This document shows positions 10,745 through 23,730 of a stretch of DNA of 64,000 bases, piece after piece (positions within the stretch are counted from its first letter, which is position 1; each line of letters begins with the position of its first letter). This DNA comes from Cycas panzhihuaensis (Eukaryota > Cycadophyta). Under the pieces are notes generated by a model. The model was not told the origin of the DNA. It made no database searches and saw only the letters and a list, made by a program, of their open reading frames with translations. Made by a program: the position numbers and the translations under genes. The stretch is from positions 24,125,741-24,189,740 of the forward strand of contig CM041465.1 in assembly GCA_023213395.1 (NCBI GenBank), read 5' to 3'.

Positions 10745-13195
10745 TGAAACGCTCTCCGCGGGGCAATGATCCAACGCCTAGCGGGAAGGGCATAAAACAA
10801 TATGCTAAGCAGGCTAAATAGCGAGGATCATACCGCAGACGCCCAGGCGCCGGAGCGTGCACGGATCGCAAGGTGCCCGGTTGCTCTGTGTAGCCGCGGC
10901 AAGCAAGGCCTTCCTACCCTTCTGATGGCCGGAAGGGAAAAGAATCCTCAAGGCCGCTACTCTCAAGGCAATGAGAAGGCAACGAGGGGCAACCAACCAA
11001 AGTGTAAAGAATACTGCAAAACGCTAGCCAGGATACAACGAAACAAGCCTTCTATTCCTATGTTATGCAATGTAACAAAGTAATACGAGAAAGCAAATGC
11101 ACAATAAAAGATTGTTTTCTTCTTTCCTTATGTTCCTTTATCTATAATGTAAATGCAAAGAAACATAAAAGCATAAAGAAAATATGAAAGGCATGCGAAG
11201 AATACCGGATCCTGCTCGAATGGAAGCGTGATTCCTTCCTGCTAAGGCCCTTTCCTCCCATCACTGCATGCAACGCCGATCGAAGACAACTAAGGGGTGC
11301 ACTTACCTCCCAAAAGCATGCAAGGACTAAATGAAATGAAGGAAACGAAAGCAAAGCTCAACCGAAAAGGAGAAGAAATACTATATGGGGCCGACCAAGA
11401 ACGGGTCGATCTCGCAATGATTCCTCCAACGCAATCCCCGCTAATAATCCCAACAAACGCCTCCCTGGAGAGAGGCTACGAAGCACAACAAGATATATGT
11501 ATATATGGCAATAAAATCAACTAAGCTAGCAAACGTAGTTAAGCACTAAAGCATAACAAAATGAAACAAGGTCACATGATAAATATGCTGACCGTCAGAC
11601 ACCATAAACGCACTAAATGGGATTGAGGTAGCCCTGGATGGCTAACTCACCCACTTAGAGGTCTCCACAGGTATAGGGAAAATAGCAAGATGCGACAAGA
11701 TGAGTCATGTAGTAACAAATTTCCTACACCAAGAGGGAAACTCAACCCAACTCTCCAAGGCTTCCTAGCCCGCTTCCTAAGAAGGCGCGGTGCAAGGAAG
11801 AGAGGATAAGGGACGGAACCCTTGGGGAGAAGGACGGCAATGGGGGACAGAACCCCGCCTATCTCCCTCAAATCCTCGTGAAAACCCTTTATGTCGGCTA
11901 GCTTAGGAAATGGTGGAAGAGAAAGCTAAGAGGGAAAGGATGGATCTCAAGGAATGCAAGAAAATGCACCCAATCTAGGGCAAAGACTATAGTAAGCCAC
12001 AACTAGCTAAGATTACTTGCATCAAATGACAAAGGAGATCCCAAAGAAAGTTCACGAAAGAGGGAGAAGAGCTTGCAAATAGAACAACAAAAGCAAGGAA
12101 AAATGCACCAACAAGAGACAAGAAATACCTTGAATGAAGGAGAGCATGCATGCATGCACTTGGCCACTGGAGCAAGAAAGACAAACAATGTCTAAAGGTC
12201 GGTTTTAAGTGTCCTTTGCAAGAAGATGGAAGGAGGAAGCTCCATGAAGTTAGAGGTCAAAATTGGTCCTTTGGAGTAGTCTTTCTTGTGAAGAAATGCT
12301 TTGGATCTTTGAGTATTTAGACGAGGAAGTGGAGCTTGTGATGGAGAGACGAGGGCGAATGGCCGCAACTCACCGGTAGTAGCCCACTTCACCTCCGCTC
12401 AACCAACAGACATGAAAATCCTTAGTTTCGTGTTTTCCTTTGTCTTTAGTAGAGAGTTTTGCTTGGAAGTCTAGAAAAGTGAACTCAAGAATGAGGCAAA
12501 TGAATGAAAAAGGGTTTTATGCCTTGGCATAGAAGTGAACGCTAGCCTGGGCGCCCAACTGCTGTTGAGCCACGCCAGCTCCGCAAAAATGCGCCATCGT
12601 CATGGGTTTCTTTTTTTCAAATTTTGAACAGATCATGCAGAACTTCACAGATCGCAGTTTACATGCAGACGCATGGTACCGCAGAAACTTTGTGGTACCG
12701 CTTAAGTTTGTCAAGCAGACAAATTTAAATTTGAAAAAGAGAAAAATACAACATAAAAGTCATAAAAATCGCTTTTTAAGGTAAGAACAGGGCTAAGCCC
12801 GAAATACATCAATCGGGAAGGCCCAGCAAAGGCAGACTCAAATGGTGCAAAGAGCCCTAACTAAGGGTTAAACCAGCTTAGAAGGGTTTGCAACATAAGT
12901 GGCACGTGGTAACACGAATAAACAAGTCGCAAAAGCATCCCGAAAGACCATGGAGACATCGTGAGTGGTCAGACGCCATGGGTGTCGATCCGCTATGGAT
13001 GCCTCACCGTGAGTCATTATAGCTAAGAGGTGCCGTTAGCACATGCATTATGAGCAAGCCAAGCAAATGCGTGTAGGCATATGTCAATCAAATTACTCCA
13101 AATTACCTTAGAATCATAAGTAAGAAAAGTGAAAACATATACCTGAACAAACCTGTGTCGATGTGTCCCGAGTCCATTCCCACTAGCCGGAAATG
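10745..13195 (-). mobile_element. Solo LTR of the large Tat-like family, reverse orientation
   Basis: Begins TGAAAC and ends CCGGAAATG on the plus strand, the complement of the family ends TGTTTCC..GGTTCA. Matches to the other LTRs include the AAGG..CCGGAAGGG block near 10930 and the GGTACCGC-containing stretch at 12676-12715. Flanks are GAAAG (10740-10744) and TAAAG (13196-13200), a five-base duplication with one difference. No internal domain is attached. It is the most diverged LTR copy in the window, hence probably an old recombination product. Confidence 0.75.
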
Positions 13196-13200
13196 TAAAG

Positions 13201-14639
13201 TTACCAAATATGCTTGTTTTTCTTTCGTGCTTACTTTGTTGTTGTCACATTTTATGTGATGCTTTATGCTATATGTACAAATAGAAAAGCATGCTAAATT
13301 TAACAGGGGAACTGAATATTACTTCTGATCAAAGGTTTCCCTTGTTTTAGTACAATATTTCTAAATATATTTTTGAAACTTTTAATAAAAATCCATAAAG
13401 GGCTAAAAATGTGGATTACTTATTGTTAAAATACTAATTTTTCTAAATCTAGATACATGCTATTGTGCCATATTTTATGGTTTTTTACAAAATTTATACA
13501 TAATGATAAATGGGTAAAATTTTCTAAAAATTACAAATATAAAGGCCCAAATAATGGAATTTAAATTTATGGTAAGAAAAGTATTTAGAATGTTATTTCT
13601 GATAGGTTAGTTAAGTCAAATTTCTAAAAAGGCATAAAAAATTTTTGTCCAAAAAAAAAAGTAGAATCTCCGATCCACTATCTCATAATTTGAATTTCAA
13701 TATGTCAAAAGTTACATCCCAAGACATACATCAAAATTTTCTTCTATACCATCTCTAAAACTAGCTAAAAAATTGCCCAAAATGCCCTTGCAATATCTTT
13801 AGGTTGAGTGAGCAAATTTAGCATCCATGAGAAAACTGCTAAGATCTCCCTAACCAGTGGATGAAATTTGATGAGATTTATCTTAAAATACTCCTAAGAT
13901 ATAAATCTTCTAGATCCATTAAAAAAACTTTCAGATTTTTAGCTCATGTTTAAAGGATTTCATTGAAAAAAGTACCTTAAGTCACTTATCTACAAATTTT
14001 AACCTTTTATTTTAGTCAAAACTCACTGTTGTAGGATAAATCTAAAGCTACTCTAGAAGACAAAAATGATCCTTTTGGAAAGGTAACCCTACATGCCAAA
14101 TTTCATCAAAATCTAAGATGTTTAAAATTTTCATAAAATTTTAGGCCTTTAATGTTTCTGGGACTATTCTGGCAATGAAACAACTTCAAATACCTGCATT
14201 TTTCACCTCTAAAATTTTTCACACATAGAGAAAATAGCAACATATAAAGTAATATAATTTTAAGCTCTTAAAATTTTAAAAATATTGAGTGCACTCTCAA
14301 TACTTCATATTAAAGGTGAAGGAGAGGTAAATGACTTCATACAAGTGGAACCGAGTGAATATATCCCCTTCTACCGATACCACATGAAGGAAGGATTGAT
14401 CTAGGAATAAATCACCACATGCACACAATAGTAATGGAGAATGAAAAAGAGATGAAACAAGATATGAGAGCAAGCTTGGAGGTGAGAATGAATAATGACT
14501 CCCTCCTTGAGATTTCTCCTTTTATTGAGCATGAGCATTAGGGTTAGGATTTTCCTGTCTAATGATAAGAACTTGAAATTACATCTAAATGCATACAAAG
14601 TACATTTCACTGAGAGACTAATGTTAATAATATATCCTA
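13201..14639. other. AT-rich stretch, nothing recognised
   Basis: About 1.4 kb with short A and T runs and no frame with recognisable protein motifs. It lies upstream of the AT-rich gag remnant and may hold that element's decayed 5' region; no LTR partner could be matched by eye. Confidence 0.4.
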
Positions 14640-15300
14640 ATTTCACTTAATTAATCTACATAAATGACCTTAATACATCAACCTCTTTCATAAACATAGC
14701 ATTAAATCTCTTTTGGCTATTAAACAAAATCATGATGAAACTTCTAAGGATTTCATAAGAAGATTTTAAGACCAAGTACATGCTTGTCATTCACGCCTTG
14801 ATCTTAATCTCATTTTTGATCTATTTACTAATGCTTTGAGACCATACATGTATCTTGAAGTACTTAAGCTTGATCCTCAAGCCTACAAAAAAATTATTGA
14901 TCAATGTTTGGCTTTAAAAACTTTTGAAATTTAGGTAGGTATTAAGAAGGTTGGAAAATTTGTTCCTTCTAAAGAAACCATTCAAACAACTAAGACTTCT
15001 CATCCTAAGCATACCTACAATTACTTAACTTCTTCTTTAGATCGTTGGAGTGTATGATCAACGCTAAGTTATGTGTTGATGGTCCTACTTAAAATGAACC
15101 GCCTCAAGAGACAAAAGTTATTCATCTTACTAAAAGGAGGAAAAACAAGCTCCTCCTCCACCCTCCTCCTTTTAGAAAGACTAAGCAATATCCTTATCAC
15201 CAAATGGATACTCATGATAAAAGTGAATGTCGATAGTCTAAACTATAATATAAAATACAAATGTTCAAGTCAACCGTCCTTTCAAGATATCTTAAGTTGA
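14640..15300 (+). pseudogene. gag remnant of the AT-rich element
   Basis: Reads SIKSLLAIKQNHDETSKDFI then CHSRLDLNLIFDLFTNALRP and EVLKLDPQAYKKIIDQCLAL, the retrotrans_gag core. The same segment in the nested element is at 22860-23100. A KKVGKFVPSKET linker follows. Stops and frameshifts are frequent. The N-terminal part of gag is missing or unrecognisable before 14640. Confidence 0.7.
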
Positions 15301-16200
15301 GATGATTCATAAAGATCCCTTACCTTAACATAAAGATAAAGGAACACAAAATGACAAGGGCAAGGCAAAATAGATTCAAGAAAATAAAGATGAGCCTTCT
15401 GGTTCTAATTCATTTAAGAAGACTACTACTACTTTAATTCTTTGATAAATGTATTAATAATTATTCTCACCCACCTCCTAAAGGTGGTGAGACTAAGAGA
15501 ATAATTAACATAGTAGAGACTACAAAGAGTGAAAGTCCATCTAAATCACTTGATGATTTGATAGCAAAGAACCTTCACTCTTTACCTCTTATACCTCCCC
15601 TGTCCCATCAAGTTCAGATCCATTCCTTCCAAAGATAAAGGATGGATCATTCTCTTTAGTTGAAGAGCTAAAGGCTATTCCTACTAGTATTTTAGTCATA
15701 GATTTACTGAAATATTACCCCGAATAATGTCAACTCTTATTTAATACAGTAGGAGTTCCTCGCTATAGTTCGCTCATCCATTTTAATGCTTTCTTTTGAC
15801 TTGTCCATATTGCCTAATCATACCATTAATGCTCCAAATGATATACCTCCATTTTATATTGAAATAATTAAGGATGACATTAATATTAAATTTGTCATCA
15901 TTAACTAGGATAGTCTATTAATGTAATCCCTCTTCGCCTTATCGAGGATCTAGAAATTTTGGTCTTTGATCCATAATTGATTTATTAGGATATAATAATT
16001 GAAAAAAAGTTTCCTTGGTCAAGTCACTCTTCCCCTAACTCTAGAAGGAATATAGTTTTTACCTAACTAACTATTATTGATCTCAATTTAGAGTACAACA
16101 TCCTTTTGGGTAGACTATGGATCATCTAAATGGCTATTGTTTGCTCTTCCCTTTTTGGTGAACTTAGGTTTATTTATGAAAGAGAATTAAATATTGTAAA
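15301..16200 (+). pseudogene. Protease region of the AT-rich element
   Basis: After about 480 bp of decayed linker, 15840-16200 holds fragments in the order expected for the gypsy protease. The clearest is YNILLGR near 16090, the hydrophobic-Gly motif of the second half, followed by VCSS..GELRFIYERELNIV, which matches the nested element's YNLLLGRPW..MGAVYSTL segment. The catalytic Asp motif could not be placed with confidence. Confidence 0.6.
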
Positions 16201-17340
16201 ATAAAAACTGAAGCCTATTAAATAGTCAATCCCACTTATTGAGTCCTTTCCTAAGCCTGGTGAGCCATCTAACTCTTTAAAGTATTTCTTTTAATCATTA
16301 AGTTTAGGTCAATAATTTTCCATTGAAACTCCTCCTCCTCAGGGAGAAGTAAAGGGTGTTGATTTGGTGGAAATTGTCCTTATTACACTAGGTCCCTCAT
16401 CCATTCCTCATTCTTTGGGTCCTACTTATCAATCTTCAATTTCCTCTTCTTCTTTTAATGGAGAAATGACTTCATACTCTACTATATATTGTGAGGAAAT
16501 ACCTATGAGAGAAACTACTTGTTTAAATATGTTGTTATCTACTCAGAGTTATTTTTCTCCAGTTTTATATTTTTCTTTAATGACAAGTACTTTAGTTTCT
16601 TCTATTACGATTATTCCTTTAACTAATTATGTGATTTCTTTTTATATGACGTCGCTAATGCTACACCTCTTTCTCTTGGTCTTCTTTTGTTTTACATGGT
16701 TTAATAGACATAAGAGGAAGATATTATTGCATAGGCACCTTGACTTAGAATTAAACAATGAAGTTATTAATTCACATGATAATTTTCAAAGAATCAAAGT
16801 ACCTCCACATAAGTACAAGAAGTGAATTTGGTTTCTATCATTTCCTTTCCTTCATGTTCTTTGATAGATGTTCCTTCATCATCCCTTATCTTAATGTCTT
16901 TGTCTAATCAAGATCATCATTTTGACCATTAAGATTTCAAACAAGCTTTTACATCGACTTGGGAATTCATTAATAGACCTATCCCTTTTTCTCAAGCTAT
17001 TTTAATCATTGAGTTTGTTCTCACCTATCCAAACTCTTTGGTTGATTGTCCCCTATATTTTAAGCCCTCTTATTTATCTACTGATCTGCTAAAAAACTTA
17101 CTCCTCATCGATCTTTTTTACTTAGACCACTTTGAAAATGATAAGGTGATCCTTGAACATATAGTATGATCATCCTCTAATCTTCTCTCTTGGCCATCAT
17201 AGGTTGGGTTTTTCAAAGGTAATATGACATGATTCACCACTATTTGATCATTCCTAACCTCAAGAGATAATTTGTCTTATAGACCCTACTCTTCCTCACT
17301 TTGAAGAGTGAACTGCTATGCTCATTAAGCAAACTATAGC
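16201..17340 (+). pseudogene. Linker between protease and RT, AT-rich element
   Basis: Ser-rich and acidic, comparable with 24460-25240 of the nested element. An open frame of 153 codons (16364-16825) is Ser/Thr/Leu-rich and shows no domain; I take it as decayed linker and not a gene. Near 17120-17210 the segment matching DYFEDD..LEHLAGF of the nested copy is visible. Confidence 0.5.
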
Positions 17341-18260
17341 TGTTGACTTAGAACTTGATGATACTCCTAAAATTATTAAGCTTGGAGCTAGTTGTACTCC
17401 TCAAGAGATCTCTTAATTTAAGGATCTCTTCCATAAATTTCATTCAGTTTTTTCTTGGGACTATAATGATATGCATGGTCTTGATCCCTAAGTCATTAAT
17501 CATAATATTACGGTCATCCCTAACATTAAACCTAAATGCCAAAAATAATGGCATATTTACATACTTCTTTTTCTTGCTATCAAATAAGAAGTGGAGAAAT
17601 TATTAAGTGTTAGATTCACTGAGAGCGTGGATTACTCTCAATGGGTTTCCAATATAATTCCAGCTATGAAGAAAAATGGTTCAATCTAAATCTACATCAA
17701 CTTTTAAGATATTAGCGAGGCTTACCATAAAGATAATTTTCATCTCCCTTTTCTTCATCAGATTTAGGATCAAACAGCTAGTTTTGGGGTGATATCTTTT
17801 ATGGCTAGATTTTTTAGATATAATCAAATTTCCTTCATACCTCGAGATCATTATAAGATTATATTTACTACTCCTTGGGGTACTTTTGTTTATAAGGTCA
17901 TGCCTTTTGGATTGAAAATTACTAGAGCTACTTACCAAAGAGAAATGGTTTATATATTTCATGACTTCATTAGCAATATTATTACTATATACCTAGATGA
18001 TATGCTTGCTCTTTCTCGCAAAAGATATGATCGTGCACATGACTTGAGAATAATCTTCGAAAGGTATAGAAAATATTATTTGTGTCTAAATCCATCTAAA
18101 TGCATGTTTACTATAAGGTTATGAAGAATGTTGGGTAACATCATCTCTTAGAATAGAATTAGAATATATCCAAATAAGATAAGGGTAATCATTGATATGC
18201 CCCCTCCTAAAAACCAAAGTAAACTTGGCTTTTTAGACATTTTATTACTAATTTCACCTT
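17341..18260 (+). pseudogene. Reverse transcriptase of the AT-rich element
   Basis: Contains WVSNIIPAMKKNGSI near 17640, FTTPWGTFVYKVMPFGLK at about 17860-17910, the catalytic box IYLDDMLALSR with YLDD at 17990-18001, and LCLNPSKCMF. The stretch after it (NRIRIYPNKIR..DMPPPKNQSKL) is the thumb and tether. The first catalytic region has decayed (MARFF in place of MDGFS). Longest clean run is 17789-18124. Confidence 0.85.
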
Positions 18261-18289
18261 AAATTCTAAGCCTATCACTAATCTTTTAA

Positions 18290-18598
18290 AGAAAGACATA
18301 GAGTTACGATGGACTCCTCAAGTTCAAGAGTCCTTTGATAAATAAAGCATCAATCTCAAAGACCGTTCTTACTCCACTAAGTTTTGATAAATCTTTTATC
18401 CTATATACTTCCTTTATAGAAGAATTATTAGTAAGTATATTGGTGTAAGAGGATGATTTTGGTAAAGAATAAATGATCTATTTCATTAACAAGACTTTAG
18501 TGGCTACTAAACTTCATTATCCTCTTCTTGTAAAGGAATGTCTTGCTTTAATTTTTTTCACTAAGAAGTTATAATACTATCTTTTTAGAAATAAGGTT
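18290..18598 (+). pseudogene. RNase H, N-terminal part, AT-rich element
   Basis: Reads KKDIELRWTPQVQESFD-like, then IYFINKTLVATKLHYPLLVK and ECLALIFFTKKL, ending at FRNKV, where the nested element enters. The remaining RNase H resumes at 35204 with HLII..NPIIYLLTK. Disrupted by the insertion plus stops. Confidence 0.8.
18594..18598. repeat. Target site duplication AGGTT (left)
   Basis: AGGTT before the 5' LTR pairs with AGGTC at 35199-35203 after the 3' LTR; one base differs. The coding frame of the interrupted RNase H continues across the pair. Confidence 0.75.
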
Positions 18599-19081
18599 TG
18601 TTTCCCAGCTTCCGGGAATGGATACGGAATTACCGACTCAGGTAAGTGTAGATATATTTCTCACCTTATCATCGCCTTTGATGAGTGTTTGCTTGTATAT
18701 CCGTATGTTTGTGGCCTTGTAGATGATTTTGTCTTCGCTCACACTTATTTTAGCCTATGACGACTATAGCAGTGGGCACACTCCAAGAAGTATGGCACCT
18801 CGGTGGCCACTCCACTTCTCACATTCTACCCTCCTCGCTCCAAGATCCACTTGACTTGTGCCACCTCTGCCGGTGTGATGACCCATCATTGCTTGCTTGA
18901 CTTGCCACATCGTTTAGATCCTATTTTTGCTCTTTTGGACCCATTTGTTGGCTTGTTTAGCCCCTGCAGATGTCTCACCCTTCATTGGCCTTTTTTGTCA
19001 TCTGCCCACAGCCTAGACTGGTTGGCCAGGCCTGGTTTTGCCTCTGGATGAATACCGCCATTATTTTCGCAGTACCGCCAG

Positions 19082-19105
19082 AAAATCCACGGTACTGCAG
19101 ATTTT
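19082..19105. promoter_or_regulatory. GGTAC-centred inverted repeat in LTR U3
   Basis: AAAATCCACGGTACTGCAGATTTT-type arrangement: outer arms AAAATC and GATTTT pair around a GGTAC core, about 140 bp before the TATA-like box. The 41380-41410 copy has AAATCCATGGTACCGCAGATTT-like arms with a full GGTACC. The same core with different, still complementary arms occurs elsewhere in the window. Could be a dimeric protein site; no factor is identified. Confidence 0.5.
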
Positions 19106-19205
19106 GGCCAGATGATCGTTTCTAATTTATTTTTAAAATCCGTGGTAATTTCACATTTATTGCAAAACTGCCACATGTCTCGCGACTTAACTCACTGCCA
19201 ACTGT

Positions 19206-19246
19206 GCCCTAATCGCTTGCTTTAGGGTTTGGGTTGGGTATTTAAG
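19206..19246 (+). promoter_or_regulatory. LTR core promoter: telobox-like pair and TATA-like box
   Basis: CCCTAATCG and TTTAGGGTTT face each other and are followed by TATTTAAG at 19239-19246. The same layout is at 33165-33205 and 41510-41550, and with a stronger palindrome and TATATAT at 46814-46852. Teloboxes (AAACCCTA) are known plant promoter elements. Transcription start would be about 30 bp downstream. Confidence 0.6.
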
Positions 19247-21225
19247 TCATCATTTACTCATTTTTGAGGACTTTTAGCTCACTTTTTGGATTGCTCCTCA
19301 AGGAAACCACTATGTGCTCTGCTATTCTCTCGCCCTCACTGCCACAGACTCTGCGCCTCTCCTCCAGCGTCCATCTCTCCTTTGGTGTAGCTAGGACATC
19401 TTCCCAGCCCCTCACACACCTTAGAGAGGGCCCCTTTGTAGAGATCTCAGCGGATTCTTGCCCGGGTAGCCATCAAGCATTCCAAGTGCAGGTGTTCTTC
19501 CTCCAACTCCATTAGTAGGGTTCCAAACTTGCTATACCATAGTTTTTGGGCTGATTTCTTAGCCTCTCCTTACCAGCCCTTGACTGAGGCAAGAGCCTCA
19601 CCACCTCTTATTAGGTATTCATTGATTTAAGTTATTTTTCTATTCAATTGATGCCTTATCTTGCTTGTCCTCTTACTTGGGTTTGTGAAGGTTATTTTCC
19701 CTTTGGTATTGGACTGTTTTACTCCTGTTATTAGTGCCTCCTTGCCTACGTTTGTTGCTCAAGGTAGTGGTAAAGAGGGGTTGCATAGGGTTTGGGAGAG
19801 AGCTGGGTAGATTCTGTACCACCTTCCACACTCCTCAAGTGGCATTTAGCCCCCCAAACCTTCCCTCTTGTCTTGTGCTGTCCTTGGCACTCAAATAAGG
19901 GTTTGTTGGGCCTTCCTTACCTACGTAAATCGTCACGCCACACGCTGCGTTTGCCGGGTTTGAGGGCTTGTGCTTAGGTCTGGGCAACTCACGTAAGTCC
20001 CGACCGCTTGTTCTTTGCCCAACTCTTTTCCCGACAACCTGGTTTGCTCCTCATAGCACCTCGGCTTACCGTAGGTCTTCTTTGGCTCCTTTCAACTCTC
20101 GTACATTATTTTTCTAGCCATCTTTCTTAGCCTTGCCTCGCCTCCCTTATGGCTTTTGGAGGAGGTTAGTTGTTCTTCATGGAGGCAAGCCACCCGAGGC
20201 TTACCTACATTTTCCATTTGCTTTGGTTATCCTCCTTTACATATTATCATCATTTTGTTAATACTAACTTATACGTGTTTAAGTTTATATTCATTTTGCA
20301 TAGACATGTATTGTTAGGATCTTGCCGTTGCATGTTAGTACCCTTTCTCCAAAAAGGGGAGGTTACCGCCACTTGTGTGGTGTCCGGAAGCTTAAAGGAC
20401 CTTTCTCCATTTGTCCCTTCTTTAAGTGCTTCCATGCATGTTGTACTTTCATACTTCATTTATTGCTAGTATTTGGTCTCTTTCTTTCCTTGGTTTTGTA
20501 CTTTAGTATTTTTCCAGGGAAGGTAAGGGAGCCTCTCATTCTGATCCGTCATGACACTTCACGATCACCTGGCCATGTGGAGTAGCTTTAGGTGTCCCTT
20601 AGGAGCACCACCATCATGACACGCTCGGTCCGCACATGTCTTCGCCTCCATCCTATCACCTTTTCCTTTTGAATTTCCTTCACACAAGTAGTAATTAACT
20701 CATTGGAAATAGAAAGGAATCAACTTTGCTTTTGGTTTATGCTTTATTTACTTTGTTGCATGCATCTTCTTTAGCCATAGGAAAAGGTCTTAGGAAACCT
20801 TCCCTTTCACCCTTTCCCTCCTTTTCTTTGGTGAGCTTCCTTCCCTCTTTATCATTTGTGCATTTGGTTAGGTTGCTTAGGCATACTTTGACCCCGTCCT
20901 TAGGCTACCTGCTTGCCTATCCTTCTTTGTTTCCCGTTGCTCTAGGGAAACCCTTGAAGGTTCCTCTCCTTCCCCTTCCGGCCATCCAGGGGTGGGAGGA
21001 TCCTTCCCTTAGGTCAACCCAGTTAACCCTATGCCTCCTCACCTCCTGCTCAAGTGGGGGATCACCCTTTAGTAGCTATATTCCATTGCAGGTCCCGAAT
21101 CAAGACTCCGCCAAGCAGGCGCCTCGCGTGGTACTTGCCCTACTTATAGGTCCCTTTCTTGATTATATTACCAACCACCTTACCATTCCTATTTAGTTAG
21201 GTAGTTATCCCAGACGCCAGGTTCA

Positions 21226-21243
21226 CGGTGACCATACCGGGAC
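21226..21243 (+). promoter_or_regulatory. Candidate primer binding site (weak)
   Basis: CGGTGACCATACCGGGAC follows the LTR end directly. Primer sites begin with TGG, so this would need one substitution, and its fit to an Arg-type tRNA end is only suggestive. A tRNA comparison would decide. Confidence 0.3.
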
Positions 21244-21392
21244 TACTAGTAAGGGAGCTAGTTCGCCTCTCGCTGGTTTTTCTACCTTTTCGTGATCCTT
21301 TTTCACCTATTTCGACCTCTTCATTGGGCAGCCCCCAACTCGTGTGCCTTTATCGCCCTTTCCTTTTCCCTAACATTGTTGGTTGACCTTGC

Positions 21393-23730
21393 ATGCGACG
21401 CTTTTCTCATCGCTTGCACGATCTACCTACATTGTTAGAAGACCCCGAGTATCACCCTCTTCCTTTGTCAGATTCTGATTTGACTATGGAGGGATACTCT
21501 TCTGATTGGGCCTACCACACCTCAACTTTAGAAATCCATGATTTCCCTTCCTTTATTCCGGGGTCCACCTAGGAGGGTGATGAACCCCTTTATTACCTGA
21601 GTGACCAACATCACTCACTCAATGTCCATCCCTCTACCCATGCGGTAGAAGGATCCATTCCTCTTGAGACTTACCACTTAATCGATGACTGTTATGAGGA
21701 GCATCCCGAGGGACCTACCTCGTTTAAGGTCCCAACTACCTCTTACGAGTATGTAGGAACCCCTCCTGTCGACGTAGTTAAAGCTCTCAACAAGTGTCAC
21801 TGCGCGGCATGCTTCCAACTGTGTCCTGGATGGTTTGAGGATGCTCTGCGTATAGGAGCCTCTTCTTCTTCCGCTCCTCCCTCGCATGCCTCGTCCTCAT
21901 CTACTCTTCCTTTGATAACCAATCCCTTTGTGCCTACGCATGTGTCCCGCTCCTTTCCTATTCCTGTAGTAGGGGCATATGTTGCACCTTCCATTTCTCA
22001 TCGAGGTCCTAGTGTTTCGAGATCTTCCCGTGGTATGTCCTTGCCTCAATTGAAGGTTAGCATACCCATCCCTAGCCAAACTAATGTGCCATCCCCTAAT
22101 ATGACGCATACCTTCCCTAGTAGGCCCGTTGGTTCTACTAGCCTTTCGACTACTAGTCATGTGGGACCTGCTCCCACACACTCTCAAAACCAACACGTTA
22201 GTGCTTCCTTCTACGTTCCCCCAGGGTATACTTCTTAACCTTGGGGGCAAGGTAGAGGAAGCTATCTCCCAGCTTATGGGGTGGATCCGCTACACCCATA
22301 TGGGGCTACTCCACCCACGGGTGGCCCATATGGGCAAAACCCTGTTCCGCATCCATCTTTTCCATCATCCAGCGTAATTCCATTCATTGTGCCTTCGCAA
22401 GGGAACCCGACTCCCTTCCAAGGCACCTACCCCCATGCCTCTTCCCAGTAGGGGGCATTTCCTCAAGGAGGGATGGGTGTGCCACCCCCATCCACTCCTT
22501 ATTCATTACCCGCTATGTCATTCGTTGATCCTATGGTCTAGGCAAGGGCACGCCCCTTCATGGACTTTAAGTCAACACCTCTATCCATTGAGATGTTAAG
22601 AACCAATCACGCCTCATCCTCCCAAGTTCCTAGATTCGAAGGAACTTCGTTGTAAGACCCGACGGAGCATGTGCATAGCTTCTCTATGGCATGCATCGAT
22701 TACTGGGCTTACGACCACATTTTGATGAAATTATTCCCGCGATCCTTGCAGGGTGACGTCGTTAAGTGGTTTTACCGTCTCCCTGCCCATTCCATCCATT
22801 CATTCCAGTAATTGGTGAACGAGTTCATCAACTATTTTGATGTAGCCCATCCATTTGAGAGCAGAATGAAGTCGCTCCTTTCACTCAAATAAGGTCACAA
22901 TGAAATGAATCGTTATTTTGTGCAAATGATTTCACGACTTGCTTCACTCTACTAAGGTAACATTGCCCAAGGAGTTGAAGCAAGACCTCTTTGTCAATGT
23001 ACTTCATCCCGAAGTGCATGTGGAAGTCCTTAAAATGGGGGTGACCACATGCAACTCCGCAATCGCCAAGTGTTTGGCGTTGGAGGCTATTGAGATCTAA
23101 GCTGGTCTCAAGAAACCTCTTAAGCCCTCACAGCGCCGTGAGGCACCACCCCCGACCAAAGATACCAAACCTTCACAACCTACCCGGTCTTCCTCTCATC
23201 CGACTCAGAGGACTTTAGACCCTCTTACATCAGCCATACGCTCGTTCGAGTGTACGATGAAGGAACTCAAGCTTCAGGCTCCATCTCCTACATCCAACAA
23301 ACAAGTCCAACAAACAACTCAAGCTCCTCTCCCCAGGAACGGAAATGCCCAGTCCTCTTAAGCGAGAAGGTCAGATCCTCCGCTTGAGAAGAAGTGGTGC
23401 TCCATTCATGGGGATTGCTTCCACGATGATTCGCGTTGTAAGGCCCAGCATCCCAACGATGGCCCTCGACGTGACTCTTCCCCCAAATGGGCCTCAAGGC
23501 CTAATTTGGACCAACCAGTTCACAAAGATCTATTCCCTAAACATGGGGAACATGATCGTAACACCCAAACCAAGAATAACCAGAACCGACGAAGATCGCT
23601 TGATCCCCGTCCTTCCCGCGATAAAGGGAAGGGTGCCTAAAACTCATCTTCTTCCTCTTGTTCCCCTAGCCATCGTACCCCATCACCTTCGTGACCCTGG
23701 AACAAGGGGAAGAAGGTGATCCAGTTGCTT
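21393..23730 (+). pseudogene. gag of the nested element
   Basis: Start chosen at ATG 21393 (MRRFSHRLHDLPTLLEDPEY), conserved with the copy near 58775. The N-terminal third is acidic and Ser-rich. Next is a long Pro/Gly/Tyr-rich part (YVPPGYTS, GVDPLHPYG, GGPYGQNPV) at 22220-22480. The core region FMDFKSTPLSIEMLR..FINYFDVAHPFESRMKSLLSL is at 22560-22890. A Cys-His finger KKWCSIHGDCFHDDSRCKA is at about 23390-23440, where C-x2-H replaces the usual CCHC spacing. The basic tail ends NKGKKVIQL near 23730. Stops at 21570, 22238, 22449 and 22541, plus frameshifts. Compared with 58775-61110, several stops replace Gln codons. Confidence 0.8.

Larger units (their letters stand above)
18599..21225 (+). 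repeat. 5' LTR of the nested element
   Basis: 2627 bp, TGTTTCCCAGC...CAGGTTCA. Aligns with 32568-35198 and with the minus-strand LTR at 55023-57709 along its whole length. Landmarks: a GGTAC-centred inverted repeat at 19082-19105, a telobox-like pair and TATTTAAG at 19207-19246, and the ACATTATTATCATCATTTTG-like tract near 20240. Open frames inside it (for example 20726-21196) have no domain and are not conserved, so I do not call them genes. Confidence 0.87.

Noticed and set aside
10740-13200. GC-rich island as a host gene or CpG island
   Set aside because: It aligns with the LTR family and has LTR-type ends and flanking short duplication.
16364-16825. 153-codon open frame that looks membrane-like
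   Set aside because: Falls in the decayed linker of the AT-rich pol; hydrophobicity follows from TTT/TTA-rich composition.
20726-21196. 156-codon open frame in the 5' LTR
   Set aside because: Lies wholly in LTR DNA; the same place in the other LTRs has different frames open; no domain.
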